DNA of 64,000 nt from Camellia lanceoleosa (Eukaryota > Streptophyta > Magnoliopsida > Ericales > Theaceae): the NCBI GenBank assembly GCA_025200525.1, contig CM045763.1, positions 62,321,018-62,385,017 of the forward strand, read 5' to 3'. This document shows positions 11,494-22,847 of this stretch, in pieces. The notes beneath the pieces were generated by a model. The model did no database searches, was not told where the DNA came from, and saw only the letters and a list, made by a program, of their open reading frames with translations. The position numbers were made by a program, and so were the translations under genes. The number at the start of each line of letters is the position of its first letter. Positions within the stretch are counted from its first letter, which is position 1.

Positions 11494-11791
11494 TTATTTG
11501 TATGTTCACCTCTTAATTGTATATTTACTTGGCGAAGGTGAAACCATTGATTTTAGAACAAATTATACTTTAGTGATCTTTTGAAAAAATATTTACATAT
11601 GCATAATTTTTTTTTAATATTTTAACTATTAATATTTATAAAATTTACCACTAATTTATATATATTTTTCTCTAAATTTTCATTGAATTGTAATTTCTTT
11701 TTTATTTTAGGGACTCCATTTACGGCATAGACTGTAGATATGATATATTATCTCACATAATACTTATAATATCATTTAATAAATCTTGAAT

Positions 11792-12941
11792 CACTACAAG
11801 AAAAAACAGATTTCGCCACTACAAATAGATTTTTCGTCGCTGAAAGTAACAGAATTGGCGACTAAAATGGAATTAGTCGCCAAAAGTGTTCACTTTTGGC
11901 GACTAAAACAATTTAGTAGCCAAATATAGGGGTTTTAGCGACTAAAACTCAGTTTAGTCGCCGAATATAGGGGTTTTAGCGACTAAAAAAATTTTAGTAA
12001 CCAAAAGAGAAGGTTTTTGGCGACTAAAAGCATTTAGTAGCCAAAAGTATATGTTTTGGCGACTAAAAAATAGTTTGGTCACCGATTATATGTGTTTTAC
12101 CGACAAAAATCAATTTCGTAGCCAAAAGTGAAGCTTTTTGGCTACTAAAAAAATTTAGTAGCTAAAAGTCAAGAATTGCCGACTAAAATGCAGTTTAGTC
12201 GCCCAAAGTAGAGGTTGTGGCGACTAAATTTCAGTTTAGTCACCAAAAGTGGAGGTTTTTTGGCGGGAATGAATTTTTTTAGCGACTAAAATATAATTAG
12301 TAGGCAAAACTATACAATTGGCGACTAAAAAATAGATTTAGTCACCAAAAGTCATCTAATTTTTTTTAGTAAATAATTTATTTTTTACATAAATTATATT
12401 GAATAAAAATAATTATTTATATATATATAGCTAGATATTAATACGGGTCAATATATTATATAAATAATATATGTTGTATATATTCATGTGGTGTTGTAGT
12501 GGCATAGTGGAGAGAGTGTGTTGCTAAAGGTTTAGAATGTGGGAGAAGTTGGCTGTTCGAATCTCAAAAAAAGCAAAAAAATTGATTTTTTTTTTTTTTT
12601 TTTCACGGAAGCACCTTTGGTGACTAAAGTGTTTATTTTGGGTGACTAAACGGTTTAGTCGGCGATTCATGGACTATTGGCGACTAAAAGATTAGTCGCT
12701 AAAATGTGTGATTTTAAAAAGTGTAAATCACTATTGGCGACTAAATCGTTGGTCGCTAAAGAGCTATTTTTTGCCGACTAAAAAAATTTTAGTCGCCAAT
12801 ACCTCCAACGACCATATATACGCGACAAAACGGGCGACTAAAAAAATTAGTCGCTGAAAGTAAAAACTCGACTTTTGGCGACTAAAAACAAACTTTTGGA
12901 GACTAAAAATTTAATCGCCAAATGTGCTTTTTCTTGTAGTG
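11792..12941. mobile_element. Non-autonomous CACTA element, 1150 bp
   Basis: Starts CACTACAAGAAAAAAC and ends TTTTTCTTGTAGTG, with the 3-bp duplication AAT on both sides (11789-11791 and 12942-12944). Inside, GGCGACTAAA and its inverse TTTAGTCGCC recur dozens of times, most densely from 11850 to 12350 and from 12600 to 12920, the arrangement of subterminal transposase-binding repeats in En/Spm elements. No transposase frame is present, so it would need a partner in trans. A tRNA-like A box and B box lie near 12490-12560. Confidence 0.93.
12486..12575 (+). other. tRNA-like segment inside the CACTA element
   Basis: TGGCATAGTGGA resembles an A box and, about 50 bp on, TGTTCGAATCTC resembles a B box, followed by A-rich and T-rich runs. 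The spacing suits an RNA polymerase III internal promoter. It is not a foldable tRNA gene. It is best read as a SINE remnant or tRNA-derived piece carried within the CACTA element. Confidence 0.45.
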
Positions 12942-13002
12942 AATGATACATGTAATCAGTGTCATATGAAATAACAATAGAAAGACATCCCAATTTTATT
13001 CG

Positions 13003-13173
13003 GCAGTGTTACATACACCAATTAATGTATATATTAACGTATCACCTAGTGTTATGCTATTATTACTGATTCTATCTATTATACAAATTACAAATATTTA
13101 AAATTTTTAAAATTATACTATATCATCTGTTAATATATTAATTAGTATATTAATTAATATGTATAGCACCATT
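13003..13173. mobile_element. Short MITE, copy A
   Basis: Inverted ends AGTGTTACATACACCAATTAA and TTAATTAATATGTATAGCACC-like enclose an AT-rich core of about 120 bp. A related copy is at 29567-29738. No coding capacity. Confidence 0.55.
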
Positions 13174-13887
13174 CAATTTTATTGGACCAAAAAAAAAACT
13201 ATTGAAAAACACCACATGTCGTAACAGAAGTGGCACTTAAAGTCAGGCTAATATTATTGGGTGATGAAATAACGGTTGAAAATTTTCCATCACATAACAA
13301 CCATCTTATAAAATATATATGTAGTAGAGTAAAGTATTTTTTTTTTTTTCTATTTGAAACAAATAATGTACATCTCATGCCCATCTGTTATCATCCAATC
13401 ATGCCATAAATTTGACATTGTTCTACGAGACGAAAATATCCTTTCACCTAAATCTATGTTTACGGGTTTTAAATTGCTTGGTGTAATTTATTTAAACTAT
13501 ATATATATATATAATTTTTATTTATAATTTATTAGATAGAAATAATTTAAATAAATTAAAAAAATATCATATGATAGCTATAGAAAGGTTGCTTTTTTAT
13601 TTTTTTTATTATCAACATTTAATTTATAAAAATTACATTAAACAAATCTTCTATATGTTATTTTCGCATGGTTGAGTGTCCTTACTTTCAAGACTTTTTA
13701 GGCTATTTGTTTCGAGAAATTGTAGATTTTTAGAAATAATGAATTGAATGAAAGGAATAATAATCAAAATTTTATGCTAGAAAGCAAACAGTAATACTAT
13801 GTATTAAAAAAAATTCTAAAAAATTGTGTAAAATTTAAAATGTGGAAATCATATTTACTCTGATTATTCTCGCATCACACCAAGTTT

Positions 13888-14048
13888 AAGGGGTTGTTAG
13901 GTGCAGTTTATGGAATTGTTTATAATTTTTTTTTTTTTATTTTAGAAATTTACATCAAAGTATTTAGTGTATATTCTACTTACATGTTATGAGAAATAAA
14001 TAGTTCATCAATTTTTAACTTGTTAAAATCTGCACCAAACAATCCTTA
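13888..14048. mobile_element. MITE-like inverted repeat upstream of CYP734A
   Basis: Starts AAGGGGTTGTTAGGTGCAG and ends with the near inverse CTGCACCAAACAATCCTT. The core is AT-rich. It lies about 450 bp before the P450 start codon. The last few terminal words are repeated just downstream (TCTACACCAAACCAGCCTTA). Confidence 0.55.
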
Positions 14049-14079
14049 AATCTACACCAAACCAGCCTTAAATCTACCC

Positions 14080-14087
14080 TATAAATT
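14080..14087 (+). promoter_or_regulatory. Possible TATA box of the P450 gene
   Basis: CCCTATAAATTC is the best TATA-like word upstream of the P450 start codon. If used, the 5' leader would be about 380 bases and include both microsatellite tracts. No transcript evidence is available. Confidence 0.3.
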
Positions 14088-14281
14088 CAAATTGTAAGCA
14101 GTTTGGAGAGGGAATTCTCCCATATTCTTATCAACGGACAAAAGCCAAATTAGATTCAAGGGTCATAATGTTACTAGTGAGAAAAGACATGGGTAACATT
14201 GTCTTAAAAGAATTACAAAGATTAAAAAATTACATCATTCGTTGACCCTTATAATTCCAATGGCGGCCCCTACGCCGGTGG

Positions 14282-14291
14282 CCAAGTCCTC

Positions 14292-14323
<32 letters not shown>

Positions 14324-14459
14324 AAATTTGTTGGTATTAAAAAGAGAAGACACTAACAAGTAACAAACATATACCAAACAAGATAAGAAAGAAAAGAAGC
14401 ACACAAAAGAAAAGCTGCTCCAACATAACACAAGGAGAGAGAGAGAGAGAGAGAGAGAG
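14282..14459. repeat. CT and GA microsatellites in the P450 5' leader
   Basis: A CT tract (14282-14322) and a GA tract (14434-14459) flank about 110 bp. Together they can pair as a long hairpin in the leader RNA. Such tracts are common in plant 5' leaders. Confidence 0.8.
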
Positions 14460-14498
14460 CAAAAAAGCTGATCAAAACAACAAATACAAGAAGCAGCT

Positions 14499-15765
14499 AT
14501 GGAAGAGCTAGTGTTGTACTTGTTGAAGCTAATGATGATCACTTTCATGGTGATGGTGTTTGTGTTGAAAGTTGTGGTGGTGCTATGGTGGAGACCAAGA
14601 AAGATTGAACACCATTTCTCAAAGCAAGGCATAAGAGGACCTCCCTATCGCTTCTTCATTGGCAATGCTAAGGAAATTTGCACTCTCATGTTGAAGGCCT
14701 CTTCTCATCCCATGCCTTTCTCTCACAACATCCTCCCTAGAGTCCTCTCCTTCTATCACCACTGGAAAAAAATCTATGGTAACTCTCTCTTTCTTTGTTA
14801 TATCCATGGTAGTATTGGAATATGTATCAATAGCAGCCTTACGGTTCTGCCAATATCAGCTGATACGTTAGTTCATATTAGTATTGGCAATTCAAAGTTC
14901 TGAAATGCGTCGGCTGATATTTAAAATCTTAATTATATCTTGTACACTTTTTTAAAAATTGATTTGAAAATTAGATGCTGGCGACTAAGAAAGGAGATGC
15001 AAGAATCAAACTCTTAACATCCATGAGAGATGTTGAGTTCTGGTCAATTGAACTAACATCATGAGGCTTATTTAGTTGAGTTTTGATACTTGTCCTTCTT
15101 CTTTCTTTTCTTTTTCTTTTTTTCTTTTTAATCATCTTATAGCTAGAGTTGATGCAAATGTCTTGCAATGATTCAAGCTATGTACTATATATCATTTTAG
15201 GTGTTTTTTTTGTTTTTTCATGAGAGTTAAGTTCATGACCTCTTCATTGATTGTACATGTGGGTAGTATGCTTTTTTGATATGATGTTTCCAAGCTTGCT
15301 CTACTAAGTCCTTTTACCATTCATGACTTTTCAAAGGCTTATATTTGTGTTTGGGCACTTCTTTTTTAAAGATCTTTCAACCCTTTTTCTCAGTTTGGAT
15401 TCTTGACGTTGAACTTCCATCAAACTTCAGACTGTTCCACTCTTTTTCTTTTTCACCTCCCCTCTCTTCTTTCATATTCCAATTCTACCCCTTCTCTTTA
15501 GTGACAATTTTTTTTTCCTTGTCCAATAATCATATAGATTACTAGTTTTTTTTTTTTTTTCAATTGTACTTTCCCAATCAATATATATGCAAAGATGCTC
15601 TGATTTTTTTAAAACTACATTGTCCTGGAGTTTTCATTTCCTGTTTTGATTTCCTTATCATTCTTTTTTGGTAGTTGTGGCGGGTCCTTTGAATTTTGAT
15701 AATGAAGTAGTATGTGTTGCCTAGTGGTTTTAGTTTTGAATTGTCTTCTTCCTTTTCTCTCCCCC

Positions 15766-15809
<44 letters not shown>

Positions 15810-18672
15810 CAGTGGCTGTCATGTTTCCTTCTCATACCTCTTTTTTGCTAACTTGACACTTTTACTACTTGAAGCTCTATGGCATTTTCCTACTTGGTGC
15901 AAGAGCCTCTCTTTCCCTTAAAATTTTTTTTTTTCTAGAATTAATTACATTAGTTGTGACACATTGTGGTTGTGCTTGATCACAGGAGCTACATTTATAG
16001 TGTGGTTCGGGCCCACAGTCCGGCTTACTGTCGCGGATCCTGACCTCATTCGAGAAGTCTTCACCTCCAAGTCTGAATTCTATGAGAAGAATGAGGCTCA
16101 TCCACTTATCAAACAGCTTGAAGGTGATGGACTCCTTAGCCTCAAGGGTGAAAAATGGGCTCACCATAGAAAAATCATCACTCCCACCTTCCACATGGAA
16201 AATCTCAAAGTAAGTTCAAATTTTAAAAAAAAAAATTTCTTTTTTTAAGAGAAAAAAATGCTAATACCTCATTTTAGTATTTTCTTGATGTGCTAGAAGA
16301 AAAACCCTTAAACCCCATTTTAGCATTTTCTTGATGTGCTAGAATTTTTACAAAAATAAAAAATAAAATAAGTTTATTTATAGCAATTTTCTTTTTTAGC
16401 TGTTAATACCAGTGGCTGCGAAGAGTGTGATTGAAATGTTGGAGAAATGGATGGCAAAGTCGGGTTCGGGTGAGGTGGAAATTGAAGTGTCTGAATGGTT
16501 CCAAACATTGACAGAAGATATAATAACTCGAACAGCATTTGGTAGTAGCCACGAAGATGGAAAAGCCATTTTTAGACTACAAGCTGAACAAATGGCCCTT
16601 GCATCTGAGGCATTTCAGAAAGTTTTCATTCCTGGTTATAGGTAATTCATCCATATGATTTACATTTTTTTGAAAATAAGAAATACACTTCAAAAACCAA
16701 AATATACCAAGTTTAATTAGCATATGCTCTATTTTATCATGAGGGCACTTATTTTATCTTATGTTTGGATGGTAAGAATAGGGGTGGAATCTCATTGATT
16801 TCTAATTAGTTTTGTAAGGGAAAAATGAGATTATTAGTTTATCACCATAAATAAGGTTTGATTCATTAAAATGAGGTCGAATGGAATAGTTATTCTTGAA
16901 TTTCCTTATGAAATAATTATTTCAGTGAATCAAGTATTACTTAAATGAAAATCTCACTTCCACATCCCAATAAGAATTTCACATTTCTAGAGAAAAATGA
17001 TTTATTTACTTAAGAGTAAAATAAGTAGGTAGCTCTATAATATATTATATTTTATTATATTTTCAAAAAAAAAAAAAAAATTCCGATCAAACCAAATGGT
17101 GAAATTGCATTGTCATGTGAATTTTATTACTAGAAATGAAAATTTTGATATTGAATTCCTCTTCATTTTTTTTGGCCTTTATTAGATTCCTACCCACAAA
17201 AAGGAACATGAAGTCTTGGAAATTGGAGAAGGAAATCAAGAAATCTCTGGTGAATCTAATTGACAAAAGGAGAGAGAATTCAAGCAATGAAATGCGAGAA
17301 AATGGTCCTAAAGATTTGTTAGGGCTCATGATCCAAGCAAGCACAAAGGAATTGCCAAACAAGAGAGGGGAATTGAATTCCTCTCCATCATCAAAAATCA
17401 CAGTCCGTGACATTGCAGAGGAATGTAAGAGCTTTTTCTTTGCGGGAGAGCAAACGACGTCGAATTTGTTGACGTGGACGACAGTTTTGCTAGCTATGCA
17501 CCCACAATGGCAAGTACAGGCACGTGAGGAGGTGATCAAAGTGTGTGGATCACACGACATACCCTCCAAAGATGACATTGTGAAGCTTAAGATGGTAAGC
17601 TTTATGTTTATTAGGACAAAAATTATGCCACTTTTGTTGTCTTTGGTTTGAAATAACCAAAATACCCTTGATATGTTGGTAAGAAATAGCATGGTACTTG
17701 CATAATTCCACTTATTATTGCTAGGAATACAGAAAGTTTCAAGTACAAAATGTATAGATATGAGATAAAAAAAAATATATATTTATATTTGTATATGTGT
17801 CACATCTATACATTCTGGGTTTAAAATTTTTTCCAATTCCACTTGAGTAAAAAGTCAAAAAGTAAGAGTTTCTATTTCTAGTCAGAACAAGTTCTTTGGT
17901 GGGGTAATTTGGTCAATTTAAAATTTTTATGGTACTAAAAATTGCCTCTGTATGGTGCAAATTTAAAAAAATATATAATAGGAACCAAGGATGTTTGGTA
18001 GGGAGAAGTGGGGGACAATTAACCAACTGAATTATTAAAAAACATTAATTTTTTCCTCAAAATAGGGAAAATTTTGTTTTTTTTCTCCATTTATTTTTTT
18101 CTTTCATTCTCTCCCTTCTAGGTGTAGGTATATATAGTATTTTATCAAATCTACAAGACAATAATAATTTACTGATTTTTTTTCTATTAGGTAATTTTAG
18201 CACGTTACAATTCTAACATCTACTATTATGATTTGGTGTACAGCTGAGCATGATTCTCAATGAAGCCCTACGACTATACCCACCAATCGTGGCAACAATC
18301 AGACGGACAAAAGCCGATGTGGAGCTTGGGGGATGCAAGATCCCCAGTGGGACCGAGCTGTTGATACCAATCATAGCCGTTCATCATGATCAAGCCATAT
18401 GGGGCAACGATGTCAATGAATTCAACCCCGCTCGATTCGCCGGTGGGGTGGCCCGTGCCGCCAAGCATCCTGTGGCATTCATTCCATTTGGGCTTGGATT
18501 CCGTACTTGCATCGGCCAAAACCTTGCTATCCTACAAGCCAAGCTAACCTTAGCCATCATACTGCAACGCTTCTCCTTCACATTGTCCCCGCATTATCAG
18601 CATGCACCAACGGTCTTGATGCTCCTTTACCCACAACACGGTGCACCAATCCTTTTTCGACGCCTTGATTGA
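14499..18672 (+). CDS. CYP734A: Cytochrome P450, CYP734A (BAS1-type) brassinosteroid 26-hydroxylase
   Basis: Five exons: 14499-14778, 15986-16209, 16400-16641, 17186-17594 and 18244-18672. All introns are GT-AG and the phases join cleanly to a predicted 527 residues, against about 520 for Arabidopsis BAS1. An N-terminal membrane anchor (about residues 5-30) is followed by WWRPRKIE and the Pro-rich hinge GIRGPP. Later come the I-helix oxygen-binding motif AGEQTTS (335-341), the K-helix ExxR (Glu392, Arg395) and the haem loop FGLGFRTCIG with Cys474 as iron ligand. CYP734A enzymes sit on the ER and hydroxylate brassinolide and castasterone at C-26, lowering active hormone. Words such as SKSEFYEKNEAHPL and HHRKII are typical of this clade rather than CYP72 relatives. 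The assignment rests on remembered family sequence; no break is seen, so the gene looks functional. Confidence 0.93.
15762..15805. repeat. Poly-C plus CT microsatellite in P450 intron 1
   Basis: A run of about 18 C is followed by about 14 CT units inside the 1207-bp first intron. Probably length-variable. Confidence 0.85.
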
Positions 18673-19244
18673 TCCTGATCAACGGCCCTGATCAATATCA
18701 TCCCTAGACGTACCTATCCTCTGTGTGTAAGCGCATATATATTAATATCTTTTTTTTTGTTTGCATTGAAGTGGCCAAAATATCCATTGTTGCATTGTTA
18801 ATTTATAGGAACTAGGATATTTTTATATATATTTTTTGTTATAATTAAGTTCCCACTTAGTTATATATATACTAACCCCCATGTGGCCTTGCCCAATTGT
18901 TTTGCCAAAAATGTTTGGCATGTAACCTTATGCTAATTTTAGGATTTAGTTAGTGGCCAATTGTTTTTCTCTCTCATATCATGTGCATGTAATGTATATT
19001 TTCACAATTATCTCACACGGTTTTGTAATGTTATATGTTCAAGAATGTCAAATGGTTGCTTGTGATTATTTGTAATTTTGTCATCCAATCAATCAATCTC
19101 TCTCTCTCTCTCCAACCCAAGTTTAGATTAGATCAAATCTTTCATTCCGTCTCACTAATTTCAAATTGTCTTTCTATCATATAATCAAAATAAAAAGGTT
19201 CACAGTTTGATTGAGATTGAGATCATTTCAAATAGAGAGATGGG
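18673..19244. other. Downstream of the P450 gene
   Basis: The 3' untranslated region should lie here. No clean AATAAA signal is evident; T-rich and TGTAAT words near 18990-19080 could mark the transcript end. No other gene is seen. Confidence 0.4.
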
Positions 19245-19606
19245 TAGGGACGGAATCAGAATTTCATTATCGAGAGGGTTAAAAGAAAAATAAATTTTTT
19301 CACCATATACACAAAACACACATGTATGTCTAATATGATACATATAAATTATATGTACATAAAAAAAAATTTAAATACCATAAAAGTAATTTCTAATAAG
19401 ATGAAAAAAAAATTTTGATGTAAAATAGAAAGAGAATTTAAGAAGGAAGAAGAATGACATATATATTTTTATATTGGGAGGGTCATTTTATGTATAAAAT
19501 GATATATATATATATATATATATTTAAAGTTCTATGGCAAATAATAATTTTCACAGAAACAGGGAGGGTCATGGCCAACCATAGTCTTCTCCTAATTCCG
19601 TCCTTG
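19245..19606. mobile_element. hAT-like non-autonomous element, 362 bp
   Basis: Ends TAGGGACGGAATC and ATTCCGTCCTTG are inverse with small changes. The flanks GAGATGGG (19237-19244) and GAAATGGG (19607-19614) form an 8-bp duplication with one mismatch, the hAT size. Non-coding interior with a TA microsatellite. Confidence 0.75.
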
Positions 19607-19920
19607 GAAATGGGGATAAAAGATCCCATGTGAGTTTAAGTATAAAATTAACAGGTTGAGTTTTATTTCTGTTTATTATTATTAGTAAATTTGCAATATT
19701 TTCTTTATCTTATTTTTAAAAAAACAAGATCTATGTTTATAAAAAAAATTTCCCTAGTTGCATTAATTTTGAAATGACTCAAAAAAAAATTTAAAATTTT
19801 AATAATTCAAATATGAGATCATTTTGTAAAAGATCATAATCATCAAAATTGTTTAATTATATTAATTTTTAATATTTGTGATCTTCACAACAAGACCTCA
19901 AATAATAGTCTCTCACATTT

Positions 19921-20068
19921 AGGTTTCGTTTGAGAACATGTTATTTTCATATTTTTTTGACTTTTTATGAAAAAAAAATATATGTAAAAACATAGATAAA
20001 ATAATATGACAACTTATAATGATTTTTTAACTTTTTGATTAAAACGAAAGATTACCAAACGAGGCGTT
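19921..20068. mobile_element. MITE of the CTTTTTGACTTTTTATG family
   Basis: Ends AGGTTTCGTTTGAG and CAAACGAGGCGTT are inverse. The core word CTTTTTATGAAAAA and the matching inverse TTTTTAACTTTTTGATTAAAA recur in related units near 43960-44133, 50237-50502 and 63913-64000. Confidence 0.55.
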
Positions 20069-20525
20069 AGTCTTCCTGGCCAAAAAGTATTAACAGTATG
20101 ATTACCAACTGTTACCAACTATCACCAACAATACCGAGAATGAATGTCGACTTACTCAGGAACACCAAACAATTTGTGTGGATACTTTTTTTTTTGTTTT
20201 TTTTTTTCTGAAATAAGTAGAAAGAACCAAAAAAAAAAAAAATGCAAATCAATGGAGGAATAAAAATAATTGCAAAGATTGAAAAACAAAGGCAAATCAG
20301 TGGAATCAGATTTATAGGGAAAATTGGACAAAAATGCCCCTACTTAGTTTCTTCCTCGTCTCTCTTCTTTTTCTCTTTGCAACTCCAGTGGGAAATGGAG
20401 GGATAGTTTTGTCCCAAAATGATCTTCATTCCACATCTTTGCCGTTGATTTTCAAGATTTCATTCTTTTGTAATTTGGGAAATAAACCACTGATTTGCAA
20501 TTATTTGTTGTCTATTTTATTTATT

Positions 20526-20564
<39 letters not shown>

Positions 20565-20716
20565 TTGGTGCTTGTTGTCCGATAGTTCTGATTAGTTAAA
20601 ATTTCAAAAATTTTAACTGCAAATAGAGCTTTAACAATTTTATATGACTCGGCCTGGTTAAAGCAAACAGTTCAATTTGTTCTTCAAAAAACCAACCGGT
20701 TCATACAATTCAAAGC
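20069..20716. other. Intergenic with TTA microsatellite
   Basis: No supported gene. A (TTA)n/(TTTA)n tract occupies 20517-20564. The 83-codon frame from 20334 ends in this tract and shows no recognisable domain. Confidence 0.5.
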
Positions 20717-20730
20717 GATTCACTTGAACT

Positions 20731-20921
20731 GTTTTTTTTTTTTTTTTTTTGATAACTCAAGTATCCCCAACTCGCTGATTTTAAAGGAAGCTAGAACTAA
20801 TCCTGAGGGTCCTGAAGTTAACGACTGGACAAATCTCCAGTGGTCCCAAGGGGTGACTCGAACTCGAGACCTGTGAATTTTATCTTCTAGACTTTATCAT
20901 TCGGCCACTTGCCTTGAGGTT
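20731..20921 (-). mobile_element. tRNA-derived SINE with perfect target duplication
   Basis: Minus strand starts with a tRNA-like head (A box around GGCAAGTGGCCGAATG, B box around GAGTTCGAGTC), continues with a short unrelated body, and ends in a run of about 20 A. The 14-bp duplication GATTCACTTGAACT is perfect on both sides (20717-20730 and 20922-20935), proving a retrotransposition event. The element is 191 bp and non-coding; it depends on LINE reverse transcriptase in trans. Perfect flanks suggest a recent insertion. Confidence 0.92.
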
Positions 20922-20935
20922 GATTCACTTGAACT

Positions 20936-22847
20936 TTTGATATAATGATATAATAGGATTAAACCAATGTATGATTCAATTTTTTATTCAACCAGTTAAA
21001 CAGACCGGTTCGGTTTATTCTGAATACACGACTAACACATCCATTGCCTTCTTCTAGGAAGATGGGTATCCCTTTATTTTAAAAAAAAAAAAAAAGTTAA
21101 AACTGAAAAATTAATGCATGTCCCTTGTGTCACTACAAGTTAAAGCAAGAACATTTGCAGTGCCCAAGACATGAAATGTTCTTTTAAAGCAAAGCAAACT
21201 GTAACCCAGCATGCAAATGTACTAATATATTTATTTTATTTATATATAAAAAATATATATATATTATATTCTCCTCTTTATAGGGTTTGGGGCTACTAGT
21301 TGTAATACAGTGAGAATCAAGATTGAGAGAGCACTCATCTTTCTTTTTTGTATTGCTTTTTGGGATCTTCTCATGCTCTCTTGGGGTGTTCCATCTGGGA
21401 TTTGATGGCCCCCATGAAAGCATGTGGCTTGGGACTCTCTCTCTCTCTCTCTCTTCAATTTTGGTGTTTTTAAGCTTTTGTTAAAGGAATCAAAGCATGC
21501 TATCAAGAATGTGATCCCATCCATAATTATTTTTAAAAAAAATGTTTTACACACATTTTTTTATACCAAAATTCTTAATATTAGATAGTGTTTGGTTTAC
21601 TAAAATGAAATAAAATGAAATTGATCATTCCATTAAAATATTTATTCATATGTTTGGTTAGACTAAAAAAATAATAATAAATACATTACAAATGAAATCG
21701 TTTTTCACTATTTTAAGAGAATGGTAATTCCATAAGTTAGCCTACAAAATTATTATTTCATCCTATCTCATTATGATGAACCAAATAGATTACATTTTTG
21801 AAATTATAAACCATAAGAGCACCTCTAATCCTTAATCAAATTTTTCATCTAATTTAATTCTAAATTTAAGTAAAAAACTTGATTTAATATGAACTAGTCT
21901 AATCATTTCATCAAATAATTTTCATCATAATCTTCTTAGAAATTCCTCTCTTATCCCAAATTGACCATTTCATCAAATTTGATGAGGAAAAAAAAAATCA
22001 TCTCTAATGCTTAATCTTTTTAAATTTTCTTCAAATTTAAATTTGATGAATTATCAATTTGATGAAAAAAAAATGACTCTCCCTTAATTTGATAAACATT
22101 TGATAAAATGATTGGAGCTGATTTTTTAGAACTTTTCTATTAAATTTAAATTTGACGATAGAAAATGTGAAGGATTGGAAATGATCTAATAAGAATTATT
22201 TTGATATGAAATGAGGGCACAATATATATCATTATTCTTATCTTAAAAACTCATTTTTTCGATCATCATTAACCATTTGACATGACTTCTCTATGTAGAG
22301 ACACCGTGCATATATTAATGGCGATATAAGCTGTTTATTCTTCTTAAGCACGACACAAATCTTAAATTACGTGTTATGAGAATCACAATGCACCTGCAAA
22401 ATAATACACCGTACAACTACTATTATTATTGTAATCAAGCCAATATATTTAATTCTAATCCCCGTTTTGTCTCTTGAAGACTCTAGTTCTTTGTGATTGG
22501 CCTATTATCACTAGTTAATCAATTTATTCATCGTGAGTAATTAACAACAAATTAATCGAATCTACAACGTTTTAAAGTACTCATGACCCTGCACAACAAA
22601 TTTTTTTTCTTGAATTAATTTAATAGGAAATGTGCTCGGCCCAATTTGTAGTAATCCATAACCTAATCTTAATCTTTAATTATTAATATTTTATGTTCCT
22701 TTGTGCTTTGTCTTAAGCATGCTTCGTAGATATCATTAAAGCATTGTCTCCCAAAGCCACTAGATGACAAACTCAATATCTTTAAGGATTCATATATTAA
22801 GCATTAAAAAAATCATTACATTTATGTGCATTTACAAGAGTAATAAG
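20936..22847. other. Intergenic with MITE-like units
   Basis: No supported gene. A CT-rich block with a compact hairpin lies at 21372-21424. MITE-like units lie at 21585-21790 (GTGTTTGGTT ... AACCAAATAG) and 21820-22186 (GAGCACCTCTAATCC ... inverse GATTGGAAATGATC). The rest is AT-rich without landmarks. Confidence 0.5.
21820..22186. mobile_element. MITE-like element, about 365 bp
   Basis: Imperfect inverted ends (GAGCACCTCTAATCCTTAATC against the inverse of AAGGATTGGAAATGATCT) and internal AAATTTGATGAA repeats in both senses. No target duplication could be fixed. Confidence 0.45.

Larger units (their letters stand above)
13174..14498. other. Upstream region of the P450 gene
   Basis: No gene. 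Contains a MITE-like inverted repeat at 13888-14048, a possible TATA box at 14080, and long CT and GA tracts from 14282 to 14459 that most likely belong to the 5' leader of the P450 transcript. Confidence 0.5.

Noticed and set aside
12486..12575. A functional tRNA gene
   Set aside because: Only A-box and B-box-like words are present; acceptor and anticodon stems do not form.
14270..14632. 120-codon minus-strand frame across the P450 leader
   Set aside because: Built from the CT/GA microsatellites and the reverse of P450 exon 1.
20334..20585. 83-codon plus-strand frame with a hydrophobic start
   Set aside because: It ends in a TTA microsatellite and has no family likeness; hydrophobicity follows from T-rich sequence.
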